DNA from: Betaproteobacteria bacterium | Lineage (GTDB): Bacteria > Pseudomonadota > Gammaproteobacteria > Burkholderiales > SG8-39 | Assembly (NCBI GenBank): GCA_004298385.1 | Contig: SCTX01000071.1 | Span: 1-46,812 of the forward strand | DNA length: 46,812 nt | Direction: 5' to 3' | Shown: positions 15,561 to 22,989 of the stretch, one piece after another | Position numbering within the stretch: the stretch's first letter is position 1 | Layout of the letters: each line of letters begins with the position of its first letter | Notes under the pieces: generated by a model | Seen by the model: only the letters and a program-made list of their open reading frames with translations | Databases searched by the model: none | What the model was told of the DNA's origin: nothing | Position numbers and translations under genes: made by a program

Positions 15561-16706
15561 TTACCGAATCCGCATTTCCTGCGAGATCATGGTGCGCTGG
15601 ATTTGCGAGGTGCCGCCGCCGATGGTGGCTTGCATCCCTTCCCGGAAATGGCGCTCCATGTCGAATTCGGGCAAGGTGCCGTAGCCTCCCATGATCTGGA
15701 TTCCCTGGCGCGAGACGGTTTGCAGGGTTTCGGATGCGAACAGCTTCGCCATGGCAACCTCTTTCACGCAGTGCATGTGCTTTGCCGCCATGTCGGCGGC
15801 GCGATACACCAGCAGCCGCGCGGCATCGACCTGGGTCTGCATGTCGGCCAGCATGTGGCGGATCACCTGAAATTCGAAAATCGGCTTGCCGAACTGTACC
15901 CGCTGATGCGCATATTTGAGCGCATCGGTCACCGCGCCTTGCGCCGTACCCATGTAGCCGGCAGCCGCGCAGACGCGTTCCAGCAGCAAGTGCTCGCCGC
16001 CGATGATCTTCCAGCCCTCACCCGGCTTGCCCAGCATTTGCGCAACCGGCACGGCCACGTTGTCCAGAAAAATTTCGTTGGTGGTGATCGAGCGTCGTGC
16101 CAGCGTAGCCAGCGGCCGGATGGTCAGGCCGGGGGTCGTGTTCGGTATCATCAACACCGACAGGCCTTTGCGCTTGTCTTCGGTCTTGTCGGTGCGCACC
16201 AGCATCAAGATGACGGTGTTTTTCAGCCCCGATCCGCTGCACCACATCTTCTGGCCGTTGACCACGTAGTGATCGCCGTCCAGCACGGCGCGCGTTCGCG
16301 TGTTGGCGGCATCCGAGCCGGCGTCCGGCTCCGAGATCGATATCGCAAAACGCAGGTCGCCCGCGAAGAACGGCGGCAAATACTGTTGTTTCTGTTCGGG
16401 CGTGCCGTTCAGTGCGATGTTCATCGCGGTGAAGGTTGGCAGCGTGATGGCAACCCCGAAATCGAAGCCATACTTGCTGAGCATCTCCACCATCACCGCA
16501 TAGTCGAAGATGTTCATGCCGTCGCCGCCGACATCCTCCGGGAAAATCAGCTTGAGCCAGCCCAGTTGCGCGATTTTCCGATAAGCCTCGTCGGGGTGCC
16601 GGCGCTCCATGTCGCATTTGCGTATGTATTCACGGCCGATCTCCTGGTCGACGTAGCGTTCGACCGAATCGCGCCACATTATCTGTTCAGGACTGAGAAA
16701 ATTCAT
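15561..16706 (-). CDS. Acyl-CoA dehydrogenase (operon A)
   Basis: This FAD enzyme of 381 residues oxidises acyl-CoA to enoyl-CoA. Visible landmarks are FAISISEPDAGSDAANTRT (substrate and FAD loop), GDHYVVNGQKMWCSGSG, the arginine/FAD stretch GKPIFEFQVIRHMLADM and the C-terminal IMGGYGTLPEFDMERHFRE, where the Glu after LP is the expected catalytic base. It is last in a minus-strand operon with the Bug receptor, CitE-like lyase and MaoC hydratase. A GC-rich hairpin (16803-16823) lies in the 142-base gap before it. Substrate specificity cannot be read from the sequence. Confidence 0.9.
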   Translation of the reverse strand: MNFLSPEQIMWRDSVERYVDQEIGREYIRKCDMERRHPDEAYRKIAQLGWLKLIFPEDVGGDGMNIFDYAVMVEMLSKYGFDFGVAITLPTFTAMNIALNGTPEQKQQYLPPFFAGDLRFAISISEPDAGSDAANTRTRAVLDGDHYVVNGQKMWCSGSGLKNTVILMLVRTDKTEDKRKGLSVLMIPNTTPGLTIRPLATLARRSITTNEIFLDNVAVPVAQMLGKPGEGWKIIGGEHLLLERVCAAAGYMGTAQGAVTDALKYAHQRVQFGKPIFEFQVIRHMLADMQTQVDAARLLVYRAADMAAKHMHCVKEVAMAKLFASETLQTVSRQGIQIMGGYGTLPEFDMERHFREGMQATIGGGTSQIQRTMISQEMRIR

Positions 16707-16848
16707 CGGTGCGCCTCTGGAAATCGGGATTGGATAAGTTCTGAAAACGGCGGCTCGATCACGGTCGGCGCGCTCGGTGGCGCGGGTTTCGTCTCTCGTT
16801 CACCGCCGCCATTTCGGCGGCGGCGAGCGAGCTAGAAGCGGCCCACCT

Positions 16849-17304
16849 TCACGCCGCCGCCTTGCGTTTCATCAAAGCCATGCGGCGGCAGGTGGCGACG
16901 ATTTCGCCGCGCTGGTTGTAGCCGATATGCTCGAACTCGACCAGACCCGCGTCGGGCCGCGACTTGCTCTCGCGCTTGGCGATCACCCTGGTTACGCTGC
17001 GGATGGTGTCGCCGTGAAACACCGGACGCGGAAATTTCACCTCGCTCATGCCGAGATTGCCGATGGTGGTGCCGAGGGTGGTGTCGCTCACGCTCATGCC
17101 GATGACCAGGCCCAGCGTGAAAATGCTGTTGACCAGCCGCTGCTTGAATTCCGTCCGAGCCGAAAATTCGGCGTCAAGATGCAGCGGCTGCGTGTTCAGC
17201 GTCATCACGCTGAACAGGGTGTTGTCCGCCTCGGTCACGGTGCGGCGCAATTCGTGTTCGAAAACTCGATCTACCGCTAATTCCTCGTAATAAAGACCTG
17301 GCAT
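16849..17304 (-). CDS. MaoC-type enoyl-CoA hydratase (operon A)
   Basis: A hotdog-fold hydratase of 151 residues. It carries the hydratase-2 style motif LNTQPLHLD in place of the classical D-x4-H-N segment, then FKQRLVNSIFTLGL and the loop FPRPVFHGDTI. Proteins like this hydrate mesaconyl-, itaconyl- or related C4-C5 enoyl-CoA. Beside a CitE-type lyase, a hydratase-then-lyase sequence, as in itaconate or methylaspartate breakdown, is a reasonable inference. The gap to the CitE gene is 77 bases. Confidence 0.87.
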   Translation of the reverse strand: MPGLYYEELAVDRVFEHELRRTVTEADNTLFSVMTLNTQPLHLDAEFSARTEFKQRLVNSIFTLGLVIGMSVSDTTLGTTIGNLGMSEVKFPRPVFHGDTIRSVTRVIAKRESKSRPDAGLVEFEHIGYNQRGEIVATCRRMALMKRKAAA

Positions 17305-17381
17305 GGCTCGGCGCCTCCCTTCGTTGATAACGGTTCCTTAGCGGCGCTATCACGCGCTCGCGCCCGCTCCGGCCTTTGCCC

Positions 17382-18263
17382 TCAAGCTGCCCTCGCCTGG
17401 GACTTCGCCAGCGCGACGATTTCGCGCGCCGTCGTCACATGGGCGGTGTCGATATGCTCGCCATCGTAGATCACCGCCGCCACGCCCTTGGCCCGGGCTT
17501 CCTCGAAGGTCCGGATCATGCCCTCGTAATACGCAAGCTCATCGGCCGAGGGGGTATAGATCTCGTTGACCACGGCGACGTTCGAGGGATGCAGGATGAA
17601 TTCGCCGCTGAAGCCGAGTTGGCGGTTGAACGCCGCCGCCCGGCGCAGGCCGTCCAGGTCATGTACCTCCTGCCACACGCCGCTGATCGGCAATTTGCCG
17701 GCCGCGCGCGCCGCGATCACCACCGCCGATTTCAAATGCAGGGTTTCGAGGCCCTCGTGGGTCCAGCGGAAACCGAGCGAACGCGCGACATCGCCGTTCT
17801 TGGCGCTGGCGCCGGCGATCGCGACGACGCGCGGCCGGATGGCGATTTCATGCGCGAATTGCAGCGAGCGCGCGGTCTCGAGCGTCGGCACCAGGCTGAC
17901 CCGGCCCGGCGCCAGGCCGTTGCGCATCTCGGCCTCGGCCACCAGTGCGGCGGCGAGATCGACATCCTCTGGACCGTCCGGCTTCGGCAGGACAATACCC
18001 TCGAGGCCCTCGCGAACGACCGCCATCACGTCTTCGAAACTGTAGCAATGCGGGCTGCGGTTGATGCGCACGTAGATGCGCCGGCCGTCGCGTCCGAGCG
18101 CGCCGAGGCGGGCCGCGACCAGCTCGCGCGCCTTGACCTTGAGCTCGGCCGGCACGCTGTCCTCGAGGTCGAGAATGACCGCGTCCGCCCCCAGCCCGGG
18201 CACCCTGTCGATCCAGCTCTCGCGGCTCGCCGGAACAAACAGGAAAGATCGGATAGGATTCAT
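17382..18263 (-). CDS. CitE-like CoA ester lyase (HpcH/HpaI family, operon A)
   Basis: The 293-residue TIM barrel begins MNPIRSFLFVPASRESWIDR and shows the CitE signature: GADAVILDLEDSVP, YVRINRSPHCYS, GIVLPKP, LVPTLETARS and GFSGEFILHPSNVAVVN. The Asp/Glu pairs that bind Mg2+ are intact. Members cleave citryl-, malyl-, citramalyl- or beta-hydroxyacyl-CoA. With no CitD/CitF partner nearby, a stand-alone malyl/citramalyl-CoA lyase is likelier than citrate lyase. Confidence 0.9.
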   Translation of the reverse strand: MNPIRSFLFVPASRESWIDRVPGLGADAVILDLEDSVPAELKVKARELVAARLGALGRDGRRIYVRINRSPHCYSFEDVMAVVREGLEGIVLPKPDGPEDVDLAAALVAEAEMRNGLAPGRVSLVPTLETARSLQFAHEIAIRPRVVAIAGASAKNGDVARSLGFRWTHEGLETLHLKSAVVIAARAAGKLPISGVWQEVHDLDGLRRAAAFNRQLGFSGEFILHPSNVAVVNEIYTPSADELAYYEGMIRTFEEARAKGVAAVIYDGEHIDTAHVTTAREIVALAKSQARAA

Positions 18264-18267
18264 GCCC

Positions 18268-18366
18268 TCACTCCGGCGGTTTTCGGTCCGCGCGCGGAAG
18301 AGGGCGGCGCGCTCGTCGGCGCGCGCTCACCAGCGCGTGCAAGCCGTTGAAAGTGGCGAAGCCCAT
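18268..18366 (-). CDS. Possible coupled short ORF between Bug and CitE genes
   Basis: The Bug-gene stop TGA overlaps an ATG (TGATG) that opens a 32-codon frame beginning MGFATFNGLHALVSARRR and closing 4 bases before the CitE start. It could be the remnant of a lost gene or a coupling device. No family is recognised and no ribosome site is needed if it is coupled. Confidence 0.2.
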   Translation of the reverse strand: MGFATFNGLHALVSARRRARRPLPRADRKPPE

Positions 18367-19337
18367 CATTGGATCGTGAAGCCGCCTTCTTTGATGACTT
18401 TGGCGAGCCGGGCAATATCCGCCTTGAGAATGGCGGACAGTTCCTCGGCGCCAGCGGGGACCGGATCGCCACCCGTGCTCTTTATTTTCTCGATCGTCTC
18501 CGGCTGCTTCAGCACCTTGAGGATTTCGTCGCTCAATTTGGCGGCGATGTCCCTGGATGTCCCAGCCGGCGCGAAGAAGCCGACCCAGGCCACGTATTCA
18601 TACCCCGGAACCCCGGCCTCTCCCACGGTGGGAATTTCGGGCGCCAGATTCGTGCGTTTCGCGCTGGTGACCGCCAGAACCCTGAGCTTGCCCGTTTTCG
18701 CTTGGGGCATGGCGGTGGCGAGGGGTTCGCACAGCACTTGCACTTGCCCGGCCATCAAATCGGTCAACGCCTGGGGGCTGCTTTTATAGGGAACCATGGT
18801 GATGTTCACCCCCGCCATGGACTTCAACATCTCGGTGCAAATCTGGGCGGAACCGGTTCCCGAACCATAGTTCAATTGGCCCGGCTTGGATTTGGCGAGG
18901 GCGATCAGCTCCCTCATGTTGTTGACCGGCACCGACGGGTTCACGACGAAAACGAAATGGGCCGCGATGGCCATTGCCAGCGGCGTGAAATCCTTCACCG
19001 GGTCGAACGGCACCTTGCTGTACAAGCTGACGTTGGCCGCCATCGTGGTGTTGGAGCCAAATAAAATGGTATAACCGTCGGCCGCGGCCTTGGCTGCGGC
19101 GTCCACTCCGATGATGCCGCCGGCGCCGGGACGGTTCTCCACCACCACTTGCTGTCCCAGGGCTTCCCCCGTCTTCTGGGCAATCATCCGGGCCCACATA
19201 TCGGTCGTGCCGCCGGCCCCTTGGGGCACGATCATCCGGATCGGCTTGGAAGGATAGGCCTGGGCGCCGGCCTCGACCGCTGCCAGGGCCAGCATCCCCA
19301 CGGCCAGCATTCCGACGGATCGCAATAATGCTCTCAT
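18366..19337 (-). CDS. Bug/TctC-family periplasmic solute receptor (operon A)
   Basis: A tripartite tricarboxylate receptor of 323 residues. The signal peptide is MRALLRSVGMLAVGMLALAA with cleavage near AQA. The mature part begins YPSKPIRMIVPQGAGGTTDMWARM, and VVVENRPGAGGIIG, NYGSGTGS, VPYKSSPQALTDLMAGQVQV and IPTVGEAGVPGYE are all typical. These receptors bind small carboxylates. The TctA/TctB membrane parts are not in the window, as usual for betaproteobacterial bug genes. The ATG has GGAG upstream and is about 200 bases downstream of the palindrome at 19539. It is the first gene of operon A. Confidence 0.93.
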   Translation of the reverse strand: MRALLRSVGMLAVGMLALAAVEAGAQAYPSKPIRMIVPQGAGGTTDMWARMIAQKTGEALGQQVVVENRPGAGGIIGVDAAAKAAADGYTILFGSNTTMAANVSLYSKVPFDPVKDFTPLAMAIAAHFVFVVNPSVPVNNMRELIALAKSKPGQLNYGSGTGSAQICTEMLKSMAGVNITMVPYKSSPQALTDLMAGQVQVLCEPLATAMPQAKTGKLRVLAVTSAKRTNLAPEIPTVGEAGVPGYEYVAWVGFFAPAGTSRDIAAKLSDEILKVLKQPETIEKIKSTGGDPVPAGAEELSAILKADIARLAKVIKEGGFTIQ

Positions 19338-19351
19338 TGGTTTTCTCTCCT

Positions 19352-19456
19352 CTATCCGTTTGTTGAGCTTCGCTCGACCCGGTCGAGGAGAACGCGTTTG
19401 AGCGCCTCCGGCCGGTTCATGGTCAGGATTGCGGCGGCATCGTGCCGGTGGTATTC
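19352..19456 (-). pseudogene. Remnant of an enoyl-CoA hydratase N-terminus
   Basis: Just before the Bug gene the minus strand reads EYHRHDAAAILTMNRPEALK and stops 14 codons later. ILTMNRPEAL is the conserved first strand of crotonase-family enoyl-CoA hydratases. No start codon and no oxyanion-hole region follow, so it is a decayed or deleted copy in the leader of operon A. Confidence 0.55.
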
Positions 19457-19538
19457 GCCAAACCCGCTCGTTCTGCCTACTGCACTGCATCAATAGTATG
19501 TGAGCATACGGCGCATGGGGGGAAGCCAGCAAGCAGTT

Positions 19539-19554
19539 TTACACATATGTGTAA
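19539..19554. promoter_or_regulatory. Palindromic operator upstream of operon A
   Basis: TTACACATATGTGTAA is a perfect 16-bp palindrome, found again at 22715. GGCGTCCAGG follows it 9 bases later on the plus strand (5 bases later at the second site). ATAGTATG (CATACTAT on the coding strand, a possible -10) lies 38 bases to the other side, at 19493-19500. It is about 200 bases upstream of the Bug start. Confidence 0.8.
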
Positions 19555-19609
19555 TGCATTCGAGGCGTCCAGGCGCCCGACGATAATGCGCCCGTACCTG
19601 CTGTTTTCC

Positions 19610-20029
19610 TCAGGCAGGCCGGAAGCGCGGCAGGGTGATCTCCTCCGATGCCTTCTCGCATACGAGCTGGACCGGCATGTCGAATGTCACGCTCTCGGGT
19701 TTCGCGCCGACGAGTGAGCTGATCATTCGCGGGCCCTCCTCCAGCTCGACCAGCAACACCGCGTAGGGCACGTCGCGCTTGAACGCGGGGCCCGGCGCGC
19801 GATACACGACGCTGTACGAGTGCACTTTGCCGCGCCCGCTCGCCGCTCGGTGCTCGAGGCGTTCGCCGCCGCAGCGCCGGCACATGCCCTGCTGGTAGTA
19901 CTGCACGTTGCCGCAGTCGAGGCAGTGCTGCAGCAGCAGTTTGCCTTCCTTCAGGCCGCTCCAGAACGCGGCGGAATCAGTGTCCGGCGTTGGCAAGGGT
20001 TTCTTGGTCGCCTCATCAAAGGTGATCAC
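19610..20029 (-). CDS. DUF35 Zn-ribbon/OB-fold protein (operon B)
   Basis: The 139-residue product has a Zn ribbon with CLDCG (36-39) and CRRCG (50-53), then an OB-fold (GKVHSYSVVYRAPGPAFKRDVPYAVLLVEL). Such proteins bind thiolase-like partners and form the acyl-CoA-binding part of aldolases or retro-Claisen enzymes. The start is GTG in GTGA, overlapping the stop of the thiolase-like gene, which implies a complex with that protein. It is the last gene of operon B. Confidence 0.88.
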   Translation of the reverse strand: MITFDEATKKPLPTPDTDSAAFWSGLKEGKLLLQHCLDCGNVQYYQQGMCRRCGGERLEHRAASGRGKVHSYSVVYRAPGPAFKRDVPYAVLLVELEEGPRMISSLVGAKPESVTFDMPVQLVCEKASEEITLPRFRPA

Positions 20030-21210
20030 AGCGTGTCCTCCGTTCCGAGTATGCAGGTGGCGTTGGTGGCGAAGCCGGCGCCCAGGCTGTGCACCAGGCC
20101 GAGCTTCGCGCCCGTAACCTGGCGCTCGCCGCATTCGCCGCGCAACTGCCGGATGACTTCGTGAAAATGAAACAGCGCGCCCGGCATGCCCGAATGCGCG
20201 AACGACAGCAGCCCGCCGTGGGTGTTGGCCGGGATCGCGCCGCCATAGGTAATCTGGCCGTCGGCGACGAAGCGCCCGCCCTCGCCCTTGGGGCAGAAGC
20301 CGAGATCCTCCACCATCATGATCACCGTGCCGGTAAAGCAATCGTAGATTCCGGCGACGTCCATGTCGCGCGCGCCATAGCCCGACATCGCGTAGGCGTT
20401 GCGGCTGGAGACGGCGGCGCCGGTAGTGGTGAGCGAGGGCATGAGGAAGATGTGCTCGTGCGTGTAGCACTCGCCCGCGCCGAGAATATAGACCGGCTTG
20501 CGCGCGCCAAGCGATCTGGCGCGCTCAGCGGAGGTGATGACGAACGCCGCCGCGCCGTCCGAGATGAGCGAGCAGTCGAGCTTGTGATAGGGACTGGTCA
20601 CCATGCCCGAGCCGAGCACGTCCTGCACCGTAATCGGCGCGGTCATCTGCGCGCCGGGCGTGCGCATCGCGTGCCGGCGATGCACCACGGCCACCTCGGC
20701 GAACTGCTCGGGCGTGGTGCCGAACTCCTTCATGTGCCGGTGCGCGGTCATGGCGAAGGTGTTCGACACCGGAATACCGAAGGGCATCTCGTACTGCTGA
20801 TCGCGGCTCTCGGTCATCGAGCGCAGCGCGAGGTCGGGGGACAATCCGGTGAGCAGGCTGTCGCCGCCGACGACGAGCACGGTTTCGGCGAGCCCGCCGG
20901 CCACCGCCGCCGCGCCGACCGCGAACAGCGTCGCGGCGGTGGCGCCCGACACCTGCAGCGTGTTGGAAAAGGTCGGCTGGATGCCGAAGTACTCGCTGAA
21001 AGCGATGCTGAAGCGGTGAAACGGCGCGGCGAAGGCGTGGCTCGAGAGCACGCCGTCGACCGCGCGCTTGTCGATGCCGGCTTCGGCGAGCGCCTTGCGC
21101 GCCGCGTCGGCCGCGAGCCAAAGCGGGCTCCTGCCCGGGACCCGGCCCACGGGCGAGAGCCCGGCGCCAATCACCGCAACCTTGCCGCGGAGTGTGTCCT
21201 TATGCTTCAT
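20026..21210 (-). CDS. Thiolase-fold protein of the SCP-x/Ltp2 type, no nucleophilic Cys (operon B)
   Basis: The 394-residue product starts MKHKDTLRGKVAVIGAGLSP. It follows the lipid-transfer/SCP-x thiolase pattern: GGDSLLTGLSP, DGAAAFVITSAERARSLG, IYDCFTGTVIMMVEDLGFC, and ANTHGGLLSFAHSG. At the place of the catalytic Cys the chain reads NTLQVSGATAATL, with Val instead of Cys. With the overlapping DUF35 gene this fits the steroid side-chain aldolase Ltp2-ChsH2 type, where thiolase chemistry has been replaced by retro-aldol cleavage. The true substrate is unknown. Confidence 0.85.
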   Translation of the reverse strand: MKHKDTLRGKVAVIGAGLSPVGRVPGRSPLWLAADAARKALAEAGIDKRAVDGVLSSHAFAAPFHRFSIAFSEYFGIQPTFSNTLQVSGATAATLFAVGAAAVAGGLAETVLVVGGDSLLTGLSPDLALRSMTESRDQQYEMPFGIPVSNTFAMTAHRHMKEFGTTPEQFAEVAVVHRRHAMRTPGAQMTAPITVQDVLGSGMVTSPYHKLDCSLISDGAAAFVITSAERARSLGARKPVYILGAGECYTHEHIFLMPSLTTTGAAVSSRNAYAMSGYGARDMDVAGIYDCFTGTVIMMVEDLGFCPKGEGGRFVADGQITYGGAIPANTHGGLLSFAHSGMPGALFHFHEVIRQLRGECGERQVTGAKLGLVHSLGAGFATNATCILGTEDTL

Positions 21211-21406
21211 GATAGTTGCCTTCGTCGTTGTGATAATAATCGTACCCGGAGCAAACATAGCCGTCCACGTCCCGCATCGACAGTCCGGCGTCCCGCGGCG
21301 CGCCTTTCGCCACCTCTGCGTGCAACTGGAACACCGACTTGTCTGCGGCCTTGCGTGTCGGATGTTCGTAGACGCCCGCGATGCAAGCCTTGCCCCTGAT
21401 GCTCAT
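21200..21406 (-). pseudogene. Orphan thiolase N-terminal fragment (operon B)
   Basis: The 68-residue frame begins MSIRGKACIAGVYEHPTRKA, followed by SVFQLHAEVAKGA and DVDGYVCSG. This matches the first 60 or so residues of SCP-x-type thiolases and then stops. It starts in TGATG at the acyl-CoA dehydrogenase stop and overlaps the start of the full-length thiolase, so it keeps its place in a coupled operon. Either a second thiolase has been cut short by deletion or this is a retained small subunit. Confidence 0.6.
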
Positions 21407-22572
21407 CAATAGGACTTCGGCAGGCCAAGCACCTTCTCCGCGATGAAGCACTTGATAAGCTGCGGGCTGATCGGCGCGATGCGGAACAGCATCGCTTCCC
21501 GGAACAGTCTTTCCACGTGATACTCCTTCGCATAGCCGTAGCCGCCGTGCGTGAGTACCGCCGTCTGGCAGGCTTTGAAGCCCGCCTCGGCGGCGAGGTA
21601 CTTCGCCGAGTTGGCTTCGGCGCCGCAGGGCTTGCCCGCGTCATAGAGCGCGGCAGCCTTGAGCATCATCAGGTTCGCCGCCTCAAGCTCCATCCAAGCC
21701 TCGGCGAGCGGGTGCTGCACGCCCTGGTTCATGCCGATCGGGCGGTCGAAGACGATGCGCTCCTTCGCGTACTGCGTGGCGCGCCCCAGCGCCGCGCGGC
21801 CCACTCCCACCGCCTCGGCCGCGACCAGGACGCGCTCGGGGTTCATGCCATGCAGGATATACTCGAAACCCCGCCCTTCCTCGCCGATGCGGTCCTCGAC
21901 CGGGACGCGCAGGCCGTCTATGAAAAGCTCGTTGGAGTCCACCGCCTTGCGGCCCATCTTCTCGATCTCGCGGACTTCGATATGCTTGCGGTCGAGGTCG
22001 GTGTAGAACAGGCTCAGGCCGAGGGTCGGTTTTTTCACTTCCGCAGGCTCCTGCGTGCGCGCGAGCAGCAGGATCTTGTGCGCCACCTGCGCGGTGGAGA
22101 TCCATACCTTCTGGCCGTTAACTACGTAGTGATCGCCGTTGCGCACCGCGCGCGTCTTCAGCTTGAGGGTATTCAGACCGCTATTGGGTTCGGTGACGCC
22201 GAAGCAGGCGCGCTCCTTGCCCTGGATGAGCGGCGGCAGCATGCGCCGTTTCTGCGCCTCGTCTCCGAAGACGATTACCGGGTTGAGGCCGAAGATGTTC
22301 ATGTGCAGCGCCGAGCCGCCGCTTACCCCGGCGCCAGATTCGGTCACCGCCTGCATCAGAATCGACGCCTCGGTGATGCCCAGGCCCGAGCCGCCGTACT
22401 CCTGCGGCATGGCGATGCCGAGCCACCCGGCTTCAGCGAATGCCTGATGGAAGTCGAATGGAAATCCGCCCTCGCGGTCCTTTTTCAGCCAGTAATCGTC
22501 GCCGAAGCGCGCGCAAAGCTTGAACACCGCCTCGCGGATAGACTGTTGCTCCGCCGAAAACGAAAAATTCAT
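21406..22572 (-). CDS. Acyl-CoA dehydrogenase (operon B)
   Basis: A FAD-dependent dehydrogenase of 388 residues. Landmarks are AMPQEYGGSGLGITEASI, ACFGVTEPNSGLNTLKLKT, GDHYVVNGQKVWISTAQ, ERIVFDRPIGMNQGVQHPLA and the C-terminal LTHGGYGYAKEYHVERLFRE, where the Glu of KEYHVE is the likely base. It is only distantly like the dehydrogenase of operon A, so the two probably take different intermediates. It is the first gene of operon B, 142 bases downstream of the palindrome at 22715. Confidence 0.92.
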   Translation of the reverse strand: MNFSFSAEQQSIREAVFKLCARFGDDYWLKKDREGGFPFDFHQAFAEAGWLGIAMPQEYGGSGLGITEASILMQAVTESGAGVSGGSALHMNIFGLNPVIVFGDEAQKRRMLPPLIQGKERACFGVTEPNSGLNTLKLKTRAVRNGDHYVVNGQKVWISTAQVAHKILLLARTQEPAEVKKPTLGLSLFYTDLDRKHIEVREIEKMGRKAVDSNELFIDGLRVPVEDRIGEEGRGFEYILHGMNPERVLVAAEAVGVGRAALGRATQYAKERIVFDRPIGMNQGVQHPLAEAWMELEAANLMMLKAAALYDAGKPCGAEANSAKYLAAEAGFKACQTAVLTHGGYGYAKEYHVERLFREAMLFRIAPISPQLIKCFIAEKVLGLPKSY

Positions 22573-22989
22573 AAGTCCTCCCGGTTTATTCCCATTTCAC
22601 CATGGCTGGTCTAATCTCCGAAGCAGCCCTTATTCGATAAAACCGCTCATTTAAGCTGTGCGCGGCATTGACCGGGATAGTATGGGAGCTTTTGGGGGCG
22701 GCCCACAATCATCCTTACACATATGTGTAAGATTTGGCGTCCAGGGCCCCCCACCAGGTCGACGGCGGGAAGCGATCAGGAAGACTCGTCCGCCCGCAGC
22801 GCGCGCTCTTGTCGCCAACTGCCCGAGCAGCGAAAGTCAGGTGAGGAGAGCGTGCGCGGCAGCGCGGTTCAGCCAGCCGAGAAGACGAGTGGGTCAAGCA
22901 GGGAACGTCGCAAAGGGCGCCACCGGCACGACTTCGCCCGTTCACCAACGCCTATGCGGTACTCCGCGTGCGTCGCACGGAGCGTAGGC
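22573..22989. other. Regulatory gap between the IclR gene and operon B
   Basis: No gene is visible in these 417 bases. The gap holds the palindrome at 22715-22730 with its shared flanks. The rest, next to the IclR stop, shows nothing recognisable. Confidence 0.6.
22715..22730. promoter_or_regulatory. Palindromic operator upstream of operon B
   Basis: The same TTACACATATGTGTAA as at 19539, here extended to 18 bp by C and G. GGCGTCCAGG follows 5 bases away, and ATAGTATG lies 30 bases to the other side, at 22677-22684. It is 142 bases upstream of the acyl-CoA dehydrogenase start. Confidence 0.83.

Noticed and set aside
19610-20470. 286-codon form of the DUF35 gene
   Set aside because: The upstream part is the thiolase-like gene read in another frame; the GTG at 20029 gives the complete family domain.
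20089-21399. 436-codon plus-strand frame opposite the thiolase-like gene
   Set aside because: Composition is Arg/His-rich with no known motif; it is a shadow of the real gene.
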